From the NCBI GenBank assembly GCA_010909165.1, contig VJWM01000068.1, positions 1,539,124 to 1,603,123 on the forward strand: 64,000 nucleotides of DNA, written 5' to 3'. This document shows positions 55,061-64,000 of the stretch, piece by piece. The position numbers were made by a program, and so were the translations under genes. The DNA comes from Anthoceros angustus (lineage: Eukaryota; Streptophyta; Anthocerotopsida; Anthocerotales; Anthocerotaceae). The notes beneath the pieces are model-generated. The model was not told where the DNA came from. It was given only the letters and a program-made list of their open reading frames with translations, and searched no databases. The number at the start of each line of letters is the position of its first letter. Within the stretch, counting starts at the first letter, position 1.

Positions 55061-57082
55061 CTGCCAGTATTTAAGACCTGGCATCTAAGTCTATTGTCTG
55101 GTTCTAGATAAACTCTATTCTAGCTACTTCACCTAAGATCATTCTTAAAGAATGTCAGTCTACATCACCTATCCTTTCTATTATTCCTCTCATCATTTAT
55201 GGTCTTTGACTATTGTGGACAAACGGACTCTCCTTGGGGTTAGGAAATAAGTTGGGTTTGTTTTTTTTCGTAGGTATGGAGTGTAAAATAAGGCGGAAAG
55301 GGAGGAATAAGCACGGACGGTACTCATTTGTACTCAGGCACTCCGGACTCACGGGGTAGGTGAGGACCTGGGCCCACTCGGGAGGACCTCCGGACCACGC
55401 AGGAGTGTCGGGATAAGTCGGACCCCTCCGGGTCAAAATGGGATAAATCGCAAGTAAAGTAACTTAGAAGTTGGAGCATGAGTTAGAGGCGCCACATGGA
55501 TGGTCTTGAGTGGTGAGCGGGCATCGTGAGACCGGGGCCGTGGGGTTGCAGTGGCCGTTATAGGCGGTATTCACGCTCGATGCCGCGGCGTAAGGCGAGT
55601 AAGCGGAGGCGTAAGGCGAAGTAAGCCATGGGGCCCACAGCGATTACAGACGGCGAAGAGCCGCCCTTCCGCGGCGATTACTCAAGCGGAGAAGCGGGCG
55701 GAGGTCATTCTTCAAACAACAGCGGCGATTTTCGCATTCTCTCGCGCTCAGACACCCGGCTCTCTGGCGTTGTCTTTTTTATCGCTCAGGCACCCTTCCG
55801 CGCGGTTTGACTTGGCAGAAAGTGGCGGCGAGGCGAGAGATTGTGGAGCCTCACGTTTCGACAGCGGAACGGAAGGAGTGTGGGGATGGGACCCAAGAAA
55901 GCGGCGGAGGTGTGGAGCCATGGCGCTGGTGGGCTGCATCGTCCCAAGCGCTACTCCGTTTCAGGTAGTGGGTGGAGGCGGGGTGCTGGACATTTTCCGG
56001 GCCGTCTAGACCTTGACAGCGTCACCTAGTCAGAATGCGCTTGGGAAGATGTTGGCGGCCAGCGAGGTCCGATCAGAATGCGGGAGGACCCTAGGAGGTG
56101 GAGGTCTGAGGCGGTTTACAACCCGCCCGGTGGAGTAGGGGTAATGCGGAACCCACGAAGGTGAAGGGAAGGTGGAAGCGGCGGAGGCGGCCCTTTTGCG
56201 ACCGAGGGGCGGCGATCCTCCAGCGGGTGGGCGATGTCGGACCTCACGGGCGGAGGTCGATCGATGGCGAAGATTATAAATCCCTTTGGAACATCTTGAC
56301 CAAGGTGGACCACCTTGGAGACAATTTGCTGGTGTTCCTCCACGACCTCCGGAAGAAGCGCCAAACTAGGCGAGAATAATTTTGCCGGATCAGCGAGGCT
56401 GCAGGCGAGGTGCGAAGCCACCTCCATCGGCGTTATCGCCGTTCTTGATCCATGTGGGGGCGAACCTTACGAAGGAGGGTGAGGAGGCGACCTCCGGAAA
56501 GGGTTGGCGCCCTCTGGGAGGCGGAAGGAAGATGCGGAAGCGGAGGCGGCCGGTCAGAGCAAGAGGTCGGGAGGAGGCGGGAGGATTCCAGACTCCATAC
56601 GTTTGGAGGCGGACCCCTCGCCACCTAGGGAAGTGTGGGAGGACATCCACTTCTCTCCTCTTAGTGCCGGCGCGGCCAGGAAGATGTTGGCGGCCAGGAG
56701 GCAGGCGGAGAAGGAGTTGGTGGCTCCGGCTCAAGCGACCAGCACGGCCTGACGGCAGTGCTGAGCCCCGGCCGGACTCGTCGGGAACGGCGGAAGGCGG
56801 TGCGCGCCAGCGCGGCCGGGGCCGGCGCCGTGCCCCTGCCAGCGGAGTGGCAAGCGGAGGCGTCTGAAGGCGGAAAGGGGCTGGGAGGCGGGAGGCCAGC
56901 GGCCCACGAGCTGTCTGTCCCCAGCAAGGAGGCAAAGGGGCAGCTCCGGACCCTTCACCACCTCAGGAGCCCCGGAGGAGACGGGCGGAGAAGGAGTTAG
57001 CGGCCAAGAGGGCCAAGGAAGGTGAGGCTCCGGACCACAGCACTCAGGACCTGAGGGTCCTGATTAGGTCCGGAGAGCCCAG
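55061..57082. other. GC-rich region, no recognised gene
   Basis: The region shifts from A/T-rich to GGCGGAGGCG-rich sequence at about 55480. Frames occur on both strands (55551-56009 plus, 56390-56935 minus, 56504-56752 plus). The plus frame 56161-56379 contains KSLWNILTKVDHLGDNLLVF and the next one EVWEDIHFSPLSAGAARKML, both protein-like but not assignable. High GC alone produces long frames here, so no gene is claimed. Confidence 0.4.
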
Positions 57083-57237
57083 TGTTAAACTCCATAGTTT
57101 ATTATAGTAACCACGGTCACTGGGTTACTTAAACTAGGGTTAAATACATTACTTAGGGTTTAGTATTTAAGACCAACTCTTTGTAATCATTATTATTCAT
57201 TATTCAAGTTTGTTGTTCTCTCTAAGCAATATTGTCA
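57083..57237 (+). repeat. 5' LTR of copia-2 (about 155 bp)
   Basis: Starts TGTTAAACTCC and ends AATATTGTCA, giving canonical TG...CA, with the PBS immediately after. The right edge is firm. The left edge is the nearest suitable TGTT and could lie further upstream, since no 3' LTR is available for comparison. Confidence 0.65.
57140..57146 (+). promoter_or_regulatory. Possible LTR TATA box
   Basis: TTAAATA lies about 97 bases before the LTR end, and a second AT-rich word (TAGTATTTAAG) about 25 bases later. Sequence resemblance only. Confidence 0.3.
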
Positions 57238-57249
57238 TGGTATCAGAGC
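57238..57249 (+). other. Primer-binding site of copia-2
   Basis: TGGTATCAGAGC is the exact plant copia consensus complementary to the 3' end of initiator methionine tRNA. Confidence 0.92.
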
Positions 57250-57934
57250 AAGGTATCATCTATCTTCATTCTTGAAGAGACATGCGACGGATTACTCGGT
57301 GGAAAATGACTCGCGCAATAGGAATCGGTGCACATGGGGAGCTTCTTTAATCTCATCACTAATAGCTATATCGAGAGGGATCGTCTAGGGCAGCAGCCCG
57401 CTATCACGATCATCTTCATTCAGCAGAACTCACCTTCGGTCACATGTTCCACGGCGCCAATCCCAGCCACTACCTCCAGTTACCCTGCAGACAGGGTTTA
57501 GGGTATCACAGGATAGAAGGAATTCTGAACATCGAGGGCGTGAGCAACCTTACCCAAGGCAATCAAGCGGAGGAAGCCTCGCGGCGATTTTTGTAGTGAG
57601 GTCTGAGCCGAACCCGTTGTTACCTTAGGAGATTTGCAAGTGATGTTGTTTTCCACACAACTCGCAATCGAGCACTTACGGGATGATTTTCACGGAAATC
57701 ACGAATTAAGCAATTGGATGCCCTGGTGAAGCAGTTCAGCGAGAATCTGGAATTGAGCGATGGCCCCATAGTTGATGGGCATCGCCATACGATCTTAATG
57801 AATTTTAGCGGGCATTGCCGGCCTCCTGCAGCATTTTCGATAAATTTGCCAAAGGGGGAGATTCCAAGAGTCGTGAGCTAGAAATTGAAAGGACACCAAT
57901 CAAGTTGGAAAAGGCATTTTAGTGAAGGGTTTGG

Positions 57935-57974
57935 TATTAATTAATTAATTGGTAATTAATTAATTGTTTAATTA
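57935..57974. repeat. AT-rich perfect palindrome (leader copy 1)
   Basis: AATTAATTAATT-GGT-AATTAATTAATT: 12-bp arms with a 3-base loop, extended by TGTTTAATTA. Confidence 0.85.
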
Positions 57975-58549
57975 GGCCGAAGGCGATGGGTCACACCTAA
58001 TTGCCACTCCATACCAACTCACTGGTACACTTTCATCTTCATTAACGCCGAACTCTGCTCGGTCATGTTCCGCAGTGTTCACGGCCTACACCTCAGTTAC
58101 CACGCCATCTGGGGCAGGGTTTAGGGTATCACGGGATAGAAGGAATTCTACAAACATCGGAGGCGAGGCAACCTTACGCCAAGGCAATCAGCCCGGCCGC
58201 GGCGATTTTTGTAGTGAGGTCTGAGCCGAACCCGTTGTTACCTTAGGAGATTTGCAAGTGTGTTTGACACACAACTCGCAATCGAGCACTTACGGACATT
58301 TCACGAAATCATGGCATTAAACGACAATTGGATGCCACGGTGAAGCGATTCGGAGAATACGGAATTGAGCGATGGCCCCATAGTTGATGGGCATCGCCAT
58401 ACGATCTTATGTGAATTTTAGCGGGCATTGCGGCCTCCATGACAATTTTCTGATAAATTTGCCAAAAGGGACGGGAGATTCCAAGAGTCGTGAGCTAGAA
58501 ATTGAAAGGACACCAATCAAGTTGGAAAAGGCATTTTGAGCAGAAGGTT

Positions 58550-58594
58550 TAATTATTAATTAATTAATTGGTAATTAATTAATTGTTTAATTAA
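58550..58594. repeat. AT-rich perfect palindrome (leader copy 2)
   Basis: Same 12-bp arms around GGT as at 57935. Kept intact although neighbouring sequence has diverged by indels. Confidence 0.85.
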
Positions 58595-58680
58595 AACCGA
58601 AGTGATGGGTCACACCTAATTGCCACTATAGTGATGGGTCACCTAATTGCCACTCCATTATCACCAACTCAGGTGCCCTT

Positions 58681-59538
58681 TCATCTTCTACATGACCGTC
58701 AGTGACCGTTCACTTCAACTTCTTTGAGGCGGGGCTCGTCCGCAGGAGCCTGACCGCGTCGGTGGAGGCGGGGTGCACAGGCTAAGCTTTGATCTTTGCC
58801 CAAGGATTATTTTATGCACACAAAGCAGGATTGTATGCGAGATTAAGCGAGGATCGCCAATTTGTGAAGAATGACAGGCTTCCATTCCGTGCACATCACA
58901 TCACGCGCCACAGCGGAGCTCACGGCAGATTTTACGGCGCCGGTAGCGGCGAGCTCACGGCTCGCACTGACGGGGATCGGCCCGGATATTGTGGCCAATT
59001 TCACCCCATGGCGCTTGCGTCTCACGGCGAGACCATCCCCATCGATCGAGCACGGGCAGCCACACGACCTCCCGGCGCCACGAGGATTGGATCTAGGTTT
59101 CATCACGGCGGGATCTCACGCGGATCGCGCCGGCGGTACGGCCTTGAGAGAGCAGTCGAAGGCTCGAGCCAGCCCTGGCAGGAGGGGAGTCTTGCTTGCG
59201 CATCCAGGTTCATTTCCTGACCCGTGCAGCCACCGCACCACATAGGGTTCTCGATCGTCCCGCCGGTCGCCCGGCTCCAGCCAGCCCTCGTGCTCACAGG
59301 ATCGAGCGCCACGGCGCATCGATCTGCTGACCCTCGTACTCGGGGATCGAGGCGCCGCAGCGCACATCGGGATCGACGCCGCCCCTGCGCACGGCCCGGA
59401 TCATTGCAGCCCGGGATCGATCGCCGCGGAGGGAGGATCGGCCGGTTCTCTTGCGTCTCGGCTGCTGAGGCGCTAGAAATTCCCTTTACACACTTTACAC
59501 CATTTCACACTTCTATCTCGTACAACCCGTGAACACAT
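58681..59538 (+). other. Remainder of the copia-2 leader
   Basis: GC-rich, with many GGATCG/GATCGA words. Frames 58789-59220 and 58871-59245 overlap in different phases and have no recognisable domain. The first gag codon is proposed at 59540. Confidence 0.4.
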
Positions 59539-61025
59539 CATGGCTGGAAATTCGAGGGCAGAGTTTGGATAACTGAGACATTAGCGCTCACGAATTTGAC
59601 GGGGACATACTACGGATGCGGGCGCCCTCTCCGAGGAGTTCTTGGTCGGCACTGGTTCTCCTGGAACCCGCTTTTGGTCGGACAGCATTGGCTCTTTCTT
59701 CACAAAACCGCGATCAACATCGGGATGGATCCCAGCGAGACAATTTTCCTAATTTTGCACACGGACCTTTCTCAGCAGTCGATCAAGGCCACAGATCGAA
59801 CTTTACCTTCACCGAGGTTTGGAGGCGAGATTTTCTTCAAGACAAGCATCGAGTTCAACCTACCCGGGTTTCCCTCAAGCGCAGTATTACAGCCTGCCAA
59901 CCCCTGAGGTTGGAATTGGGAATCCTCGCCTTCTACAGGAGGCGGATTCGCCCACTGAAATGGCGTTTGGGCTGGATTTGGGAATCCGTGAGTGGATCTG
60001 GGAACCGGCTTGGACAAGGCAGGGCTGCGAGGACCTTCGCTATCACAGCTGGTCAGTCTGGCTCACACATCCTGTCTGAGCCACATAGCTTATCGACCTT
60101 CTTACACAATTGAGTTCAAGGAGCGGGATAGGTTTAACGAGAATAAATATCCCGTCTGGAGTGTTCGCATGCGTGCTGCACTAGATGCACCAGATGTGGG
60201 GTGGTGTGGACGATCCGGTCCACCGCAGCCATCGCCTCTCCACAAATTGATCAGGAGAGATGGGAGAATGCCAACAACGTAACCCGAGCCCTCATCATTA
60301 GTGGGCTTGATGAAGTGTTAGTGCCAGACGTCGCTTTCCTTACCAAGGCCGAGGACATCTGGACACAGCTTGCACAAACATACGATGTGAAGAATGTACT
60401 CACCTTATGTGCTGTCAGAAGTGAGCTGTTTACTCTTCGCATGCGTGATGGTGATAAAGTTGCTGCTTTTGTTGGAAAATTCAGGCAACTTAGAGCTACT
60501 TTGATTTCACTTGGTTTTCCCATGCCTGAGCTTGATGCTGTAGTACAGCTTTTGACCAGCCTTCCCACCAGCTATCAGTCTTTTGTCACTAGCTATGGTG
60601 CCACACTTCGTGATGCTAGTAGAGCTGCAGCAGCCGGTCAGCCAGTGATGATTAGCTTTGCGGATGTAGTTGGAGCCGTCCTTCAGGAAGAGCAGTCTCG
60701 CAACACATCGCACTTTAATTCTGGCAGGACCAAAGCTGACAAGGTTCTCTCTACATCCAAGTTCCGCCCCAAAGGCCGCGGCAAGCTTTCTGCAGCTGGC
60801 CCTTCTAAGGATTCCAAGTCAGGACAGGTCAAGAGGACAGGTGCCTGCAATTGGTGCGGATCCCTTGGTCATTGGGAACGAGAGTGTAGAAAGAAAAAGG
60901 TCGGAGAACCTAAGAAAGCCGAGAAGACTCCTCAGGCTCACTCAGTCTCCAAGCCTTCTAAGGCCAGCACATCTGGCAAGCCTCCCGTTGTTATGATAAG
61001 CTTTCCTTTCGCCTGTGTTAGATGA
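59539..61025 (+). pseudogene. copia-2 gag: N-terminus broken, 274-codon C-terminal frame intact
   Basis: A likely start, ATGGCTGGAAATTCG, is at 59540, but stops follow in all frames. NENKYPVWSVRMRAALD near 60138-60190 is the N-terminal gag motif (FxGxNYxxWxxRM type). From 60201 the frame is open to 61025. A UBN2-like domain covers residues 20-165 (EDIWTQLAQTY, ELFTLRMRDGDKV, FVGKFRQLRATL, LLTSLPTSYQSF). CNWCGSLGHWEREC, a CX2CX4HX4C knuckle, spans residues 216-229. Basic linkers surround the knuckle. The frame then shifts before the protease. Confidence 0.9.
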
Positions 61026-61029
61026 GGTA

Positions 61030-61285
61030 CTTGATTCCGAACATACACACGCCTGGTCCACAATAGACTCGATGAGCAATTTTGTCTCATTGCACACTGC
61101 TGAACGGGTACTTTTGGGAGATGAGATTCCTAGAACAGGGACTCAAGATTCTTGGGCCGGATCCTCGCCATTTTCAGCCATTTGATGGAGAGCTCCTTCG
61201 CATTGACAACGTCCTCTATGTGCCTGATATGGCCAAGCACCTTTTGTCAAGAAGTAGCCCATGCGTACTAAACGTTTTCAGCTAA
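61030..61285 (+). pseudogene. copia-2 protease remnant
   Basis: WSTIDSMSNFVSLHTAERVL is encoded at about 61050-61110 where a WIIDSGA-type active site is expected; DSG reads DSM. IDNVLYVPDMAKHLLS at 61203-61250 is the conserved C-terminal part. Frameshifts separate the two. Confidence 0.75.
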
Positions 61286-61439
61286 CTTTTACTCGGCGGT
61301 ACTGCAGATGCTCACCACCTCCTGGTCCTTCACCTTCCACAGTTGCTAAGGGCTGCTAGAGCATGATTTATATAGGCTAGATATATTTTTGTACCTACCA
61401 AGAGTGCGTGTGGTGAGAGGTCTCGCCTTTAGCTCGATT

Positions 61440-61907
61440 GTGGCATGCCCGCTTACACCATGCTAACAAGGATAAACTCATAAAATGTCCAACTTAGAAT
61501 GTTATAGAGAACCACTACCTAAGTGTTTTAAGGACCCTCCCATATGTGATTCTTGCATATTAGCCAAGCAGAAAGAACTCCCGTTTCCAACCACTGTAGC
61601 TACACGGACCACATCAGTCCTAGACCTAGTTCATGCAGATATCTCTGGAAAAATACATGTTCCTTCTTTAGGTGGTTCCCTCTATTACCTCACCCTTACT
61701 GATGATTTTAGCCGCTACTCCTGGACCTTTCCCATGAAAAAGAAGTCGGACACCTTTGCCTATTTTCAGGAATGGCTTACCATGGTTCAGACAGACCGCG
61801 CCTCTCGATGCTTGAGGTATGGAGTGCTCCGTATGGAGTTTGTGAATGGCCCTTTTGATGAGTACTTATCGGACAAGGGATCATTCGAATCGAAAAGATT
61901 CTGGTGA
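61440..61907 (+). pseudogene. copia-2 integrase, N-terminal half
   Basis: LWHARLHHANKDKL (about 61440) and CDSC (residues 21-24 of the 140-codon frame from 61485) form the HHCC zinc-binding domain. VHADISGKIHVPS carries the first catalytic Asp, and TDDFSRYSWTFPMKKKSDTF follows. At the second Asp (usual SDNG) the frame reads RYGVLRMEFVNG, so the catalytic Asp is missing. The frame runs into SDKGSFESKRFW and stops. Confidence 0.88.
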
Positions 61908-62595
61908 CACCCAAGAAGCAACAAAACTGCCGGGGTGCCGAAACTAAACTTTGCTCAAAGGCATGACTCGGAGTATGCTAGCTTGGTCCAGCTTAGTAAG
62001 GCGATTAGCGAGGCAGTTGTGATTGCCACCTACATCCTCAGCAGTTGCTTACCACTGTTCTGATTGTACACCTTTTGAACGGATCTGGAAGCATAAGCCC
62101 GGCTTGCTCCATCTCGTGTGTTCGCCTCGTGACATGCATATCCATGAGGAGCAGAGGAAGAAGGCGGAAGATCGAGCTCGACCCCTTATTTTTGTTGGAT
62201 ATGGTGAGGAGACGAAGTTGTATGACCCCTCCACCAGATCCTCAGTCTTTGCTCGGAGCATCACTTTCAAGGAGCTCACTCACCCAGCTACGACATCTTC
62301 TCTTGCTTCTGCCCCTGCTCCTCACTTCGATGTTGCGGTTTTGATGCCTCCCAGAGTATCCTCAATATGTCATGGCGAACCGCCACCTCGCCCTCGTTTT
62401 GATCAACTGTGCGCTAGCACTTGGGGTGGAATTTTGATATGTGTAGTTCCGCAGGCTCCGGCCGCATCACAGACCTCAGGATTTTCCCCGAGCGCTGGAT
62501 GCGAATCGAAAGCTGATGACCCGTAACTGCAAGGCCACAGATATGGACATCCATCCAAATGTTCCCGACCAGCTCGAAGATGAACAAAACGGCAT
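61826..62595 (+). pseudogene. copia-2 integrase C-terminal half, duplicate A (worse copy)
   Basis: From GTATGGAGTTTGTGAATGGC (61831) this repeats 62874 onward with an offset of about 1,043. The stretch around the catalytic Glu is garbled (61905-62040) by deletions. TPFERIWKHKPGLLHLV and PLIFVGYGEETKLYDPSTR are legible from 62070. After 62480 it degenerates and meets antisense D. Confidence 0.85.
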
Positions 62596-62840
62596 CAGCT
62601 CTATATCATCCGGAGGCCTACATACTTGGCAAGCGGAGGGACCCAATCGCTGGTAACAATAGTTGGGTCCAGGTTTGGGAGGTGATAGACCGCAAATTCT
62701 TCATGTTGTCGATCGTCGGCGCCCATCACCTCGTAGCAAGAGTACCCCATTAGGTCTAACCTCCTTCACTTGCAAAGATGCGTTGGTCCGCTAGCGTGTG
62801 TGTCAAGGTATCTCTGCTTGACATAGTGCTAACACGAGGG
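62595..62840 (-). pseudogene. Module D in antisense orientation, between the integrase copies
   Basis: On the minus strand the text runs from the CAAGCAGAGATACCTTGACA word through CTAATGGGGTACTC, GATCGACAACATGAAGAAT, CCCAACTATTGTTACC and AGGCCTCCGGATGATA, in the same order as the array D blocks 14-46 kb away. The PHD-like end is replaced by GTTCATCTTCGAGCTGG. This is the only D copy in reverse orientation besides 63590-63700. Confidence 0.8.
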
Positions 62841-62867
62841 CTTGGCGACTTTGGAGACCGAGGTGGC

Positions 62868-63574
62868 CGAATGGTATGGAGTTTGTGAATGGCCCTTTTG
62901 ATGAGTACTTATCTGGACAAGGGATCATTCGGCAACTGAGCATTCCGTACACTCAGCAACAAAACGGTGTTGCTGAGTGCCGAAACCAAACTTTGCTCAG
63001 CATGACTCGGAGTATGCTAGCTTGGTCTGGCTTGAGTAAGGCGTATTGGGCAGAGGCAGTTGTGATTGCCACCTACATCCTCAACAGGTTGCTTACCACA
63101 GCTGTTCCTGGTTGTACACCTTTTGAACGGATCTGGAAACGCAAGCCCAGCTTGCTCCATCTCCGTGTGTTCGGCTCCCCTGCATATGCCTATATCCATG
63201 AGGAACAGAGGAAGAAGCTGGAAGATCGAGCTCGACCCCTTATTTTTGTTGGATATGGTGAGGAGACGAAGTTGTATGACCCCTCCACCAGATCCTCAGT
63301 CTTTGCTCGGAGCATCACTTTCAAGGAGCTCACTCACCCAGCTACGACATCTTCTCTTGCTTCTGCCCCTGCTCCTCACTTCGATGTTGCGGATTTTGAT
63401 GCCCCTCCCACAGAGTATCCTCAATATGCTGCTTATGAACCGCCACCTCGCCCTCGTTTTGATCAACAGGCAGCTAGCACTTCAGGGGGTGGAATTCGCA
63501 TATGCGAGTTCGCAGCTCCGCATCACAGACTCTGTTGTGGATTTTCGGCGTGGATCACGAGAACAGCGGGATGA
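62868..63574 (+). pseudogene. copia-2 integrase C-terminal half, duplicate B (open for 232 codons)
   Basis: MEFVNGPFDEYLSGQGI, QQNGVAECRNQTL with the catalytic Glu, WAEAVVIATYILNRL, RVFGSPAYAYIHEEQRKKL and PLIFVGYGEETK follow the order of a copia integrase core and its C-terminal region. The frame opens at 62876 just after the second Asp site. It ends at 63574 in a Pro-rich linker where the RT should begin; instead antisense D sequence follows. Confidence 0.9.
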
Positions 63575-63589
63575 CAGACGGTGGCCTGA

Positions 63590-63700
63590 CATATGGACAT
63601 CCATCCAAATGTTCCCGACCAGCTCGAAGATGAACAAAACGGCATCATCTGTATCATCCGGAGGCCTAATCCTACCAAAAGGCACTTACAAGGGTAGGCA
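63590..63700 (-). pseudogene. Antisense D/PHD-edge fragment after integrase copy B
   Basis: The plus strand repeats 62540-62615 (GACATATGGACATCCATCC to CATCCGGAGGCCT). On the minus strand it reads RPPDDTDDAVLFIFELVGN, sharing RPPDDT with the D blocks before diverging. Confidence 0.65.
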
Positions 63701-64000
63701 CTATGGCGGCCGAGGGAATTCATCTCGGAGGAGGGACAAGAAGAAGGGAGACAAGCCCGAGGGAAAACATGGAGCCACCTAAGTCCACGGTGGTGTGAAG
63801 AGGTAGTAGGTGAACCTCCTACTAATGGAACAAATGAGAGGAAAACCTCCCCACTGATGGACTAGTAGAGGAGCACTCTACCAGACTGAGGGGAGATAGT
63901 CTCTTCCCAAGAGCAGCCTTACCTAAGGAACGGCCGAGGTAGGAGGCGACACAGGGCAGTTAGATGGCGGTCCGAGTCGGGAGGAGGTGGCGATCGTCAA
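63701..64000. other. Right edge, no recognised feature
   Basis: Contains GGAGGAGGGACAAGAAGAAG and repeated CCTCCTACT / CTAGTAGAGGAG words. No domain recognised; RT of copia-2 is not seen here. Confidence 0.4.

Larger units (their letters stand above)
57411..58680. repeat. Tandem duplication of about 625 bp in the copia-2 leader
   Basis: ATCATCTTCATT, GGGTTTAGGGTATCAC, GATTTGCAAGTG, GATGGGCATCGCCATACG and GAGATTCCAAGAGTCGTGAG recur with a constant offset of about 623. A third start (TTTCATCTTC) is at 58679. Copies differ by indels at 57548, 57655 and 57695, among others. No coding frame is conserved. Confidence 0.88.
57083..64000 (+). mobile_element. Ty1/copia retrotransposon, copia-2 (5' part)
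   Basis: The order LTR, PBS, leader, gag with knuckle, protease and integrase identifies copia. The RT, RNase H and 3' LTR are not in the window, so the right end is unknown. It differs in sequence from copia-1 in LTR, gag and integrase. The integrase region is duplicated and each copy is joined to antisense module D. Confidence 0.85.

Noticed and set aside
56390-56935. 181-codon minus-strand ORF in GC-rich DNA
   Set aside because: Arg/Pro/Ala-rich composition follows from GGCGGAGG sequence. Overlapping frames of similar length exist on the plus strand and no domain is seen.
57493-57505. TTTAGGG words in the copia-2 leader as telomere repeat
   Set aside because: Only isolated single occurrences (57493, 58117); no tandem TTTAGGG array.
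58789-59220. 143-codon ORF in the copia-2 leader as an extra gene
   Set aside because: A second overlapping frame (58871-59245) is equally open, there is no domain, and the region lies between PBS and gag.

Overview
This is repeat-dominated plant nuclear DNA. No intact host gene, rRNA, tRNA or CRISPR array could be supported. The plant call rests on two Ty1/copia LTR retrotransposons with plant-type primer-binding sites (complement of initiator-Met tRNA), a UBN2-like gag, CCHC zinc knuckles and RVT_2-type reverse transcriptase. A PHD-finger-like module tied to retroelement debris may hint at a seedless plant or other streptophyte, but that is a weak inference. Almost every protein match is broken by small indels, so coding features are listed as pseudogenes. 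The one notable exception is a 274-codon gag ORF at 60201-61025.

Layout. 1-968: two copies of a repeat block here called BC. 969-8594: copia element 1, with 5-bp target duplications (GCTCA), nearly identical LTRs, PBS, polypurine tract, and gag-protease-integrase-RT-RNase H in that order. Its 5' LTR is split by an 877-bp insertion flanked by an 11-bp duplication. 8600-48600: a roughly 40-kb higher-order array of about seven imperfect macro-units in the order A-M-BC-D-E. A carries two copia RNase H tails, one on each strand. M is a T/G-rich 61-bp minisatellite. BC is unidentified. D holds the PHD-like module. E is a cluster of 25-, 29- and 32-bp short repeats. The first unit is interrupted by about 3.1 kb of unrelated C-rich DNA (12019-15154). 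48815-54160: a scrambled border in which short pieces of all blocks are joined to unknown sequence, including a 25-bp hairpin-forming repeat. 54160-57082: a dispersed repeat matching 12100-13150, then GC-rich DNA without a recognised gene. 57083 to the end: copia element 2, with a short TG...CA LTR, PBS, a leader containing a 625-bp tandem duplication, gag, protease, and a duplicated integrase joined to antisense copies of module D. Its RT and 3' LTR lie beyond the window or are absent.

The main message is structural. The array appears built and rebuilt by joining distant block fragments at 7-12-bp shared words, sometimes seven joins within 200 bp. This could be real microhomology-mediated template switching in a tandem array, or a mis-assembly of a highly repeated, heavily methylated locus. 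The recurrent small deletions at the same sites in different copies, and a near-identical LTR pair around shattered ORFs, keep the artefact explanation open.
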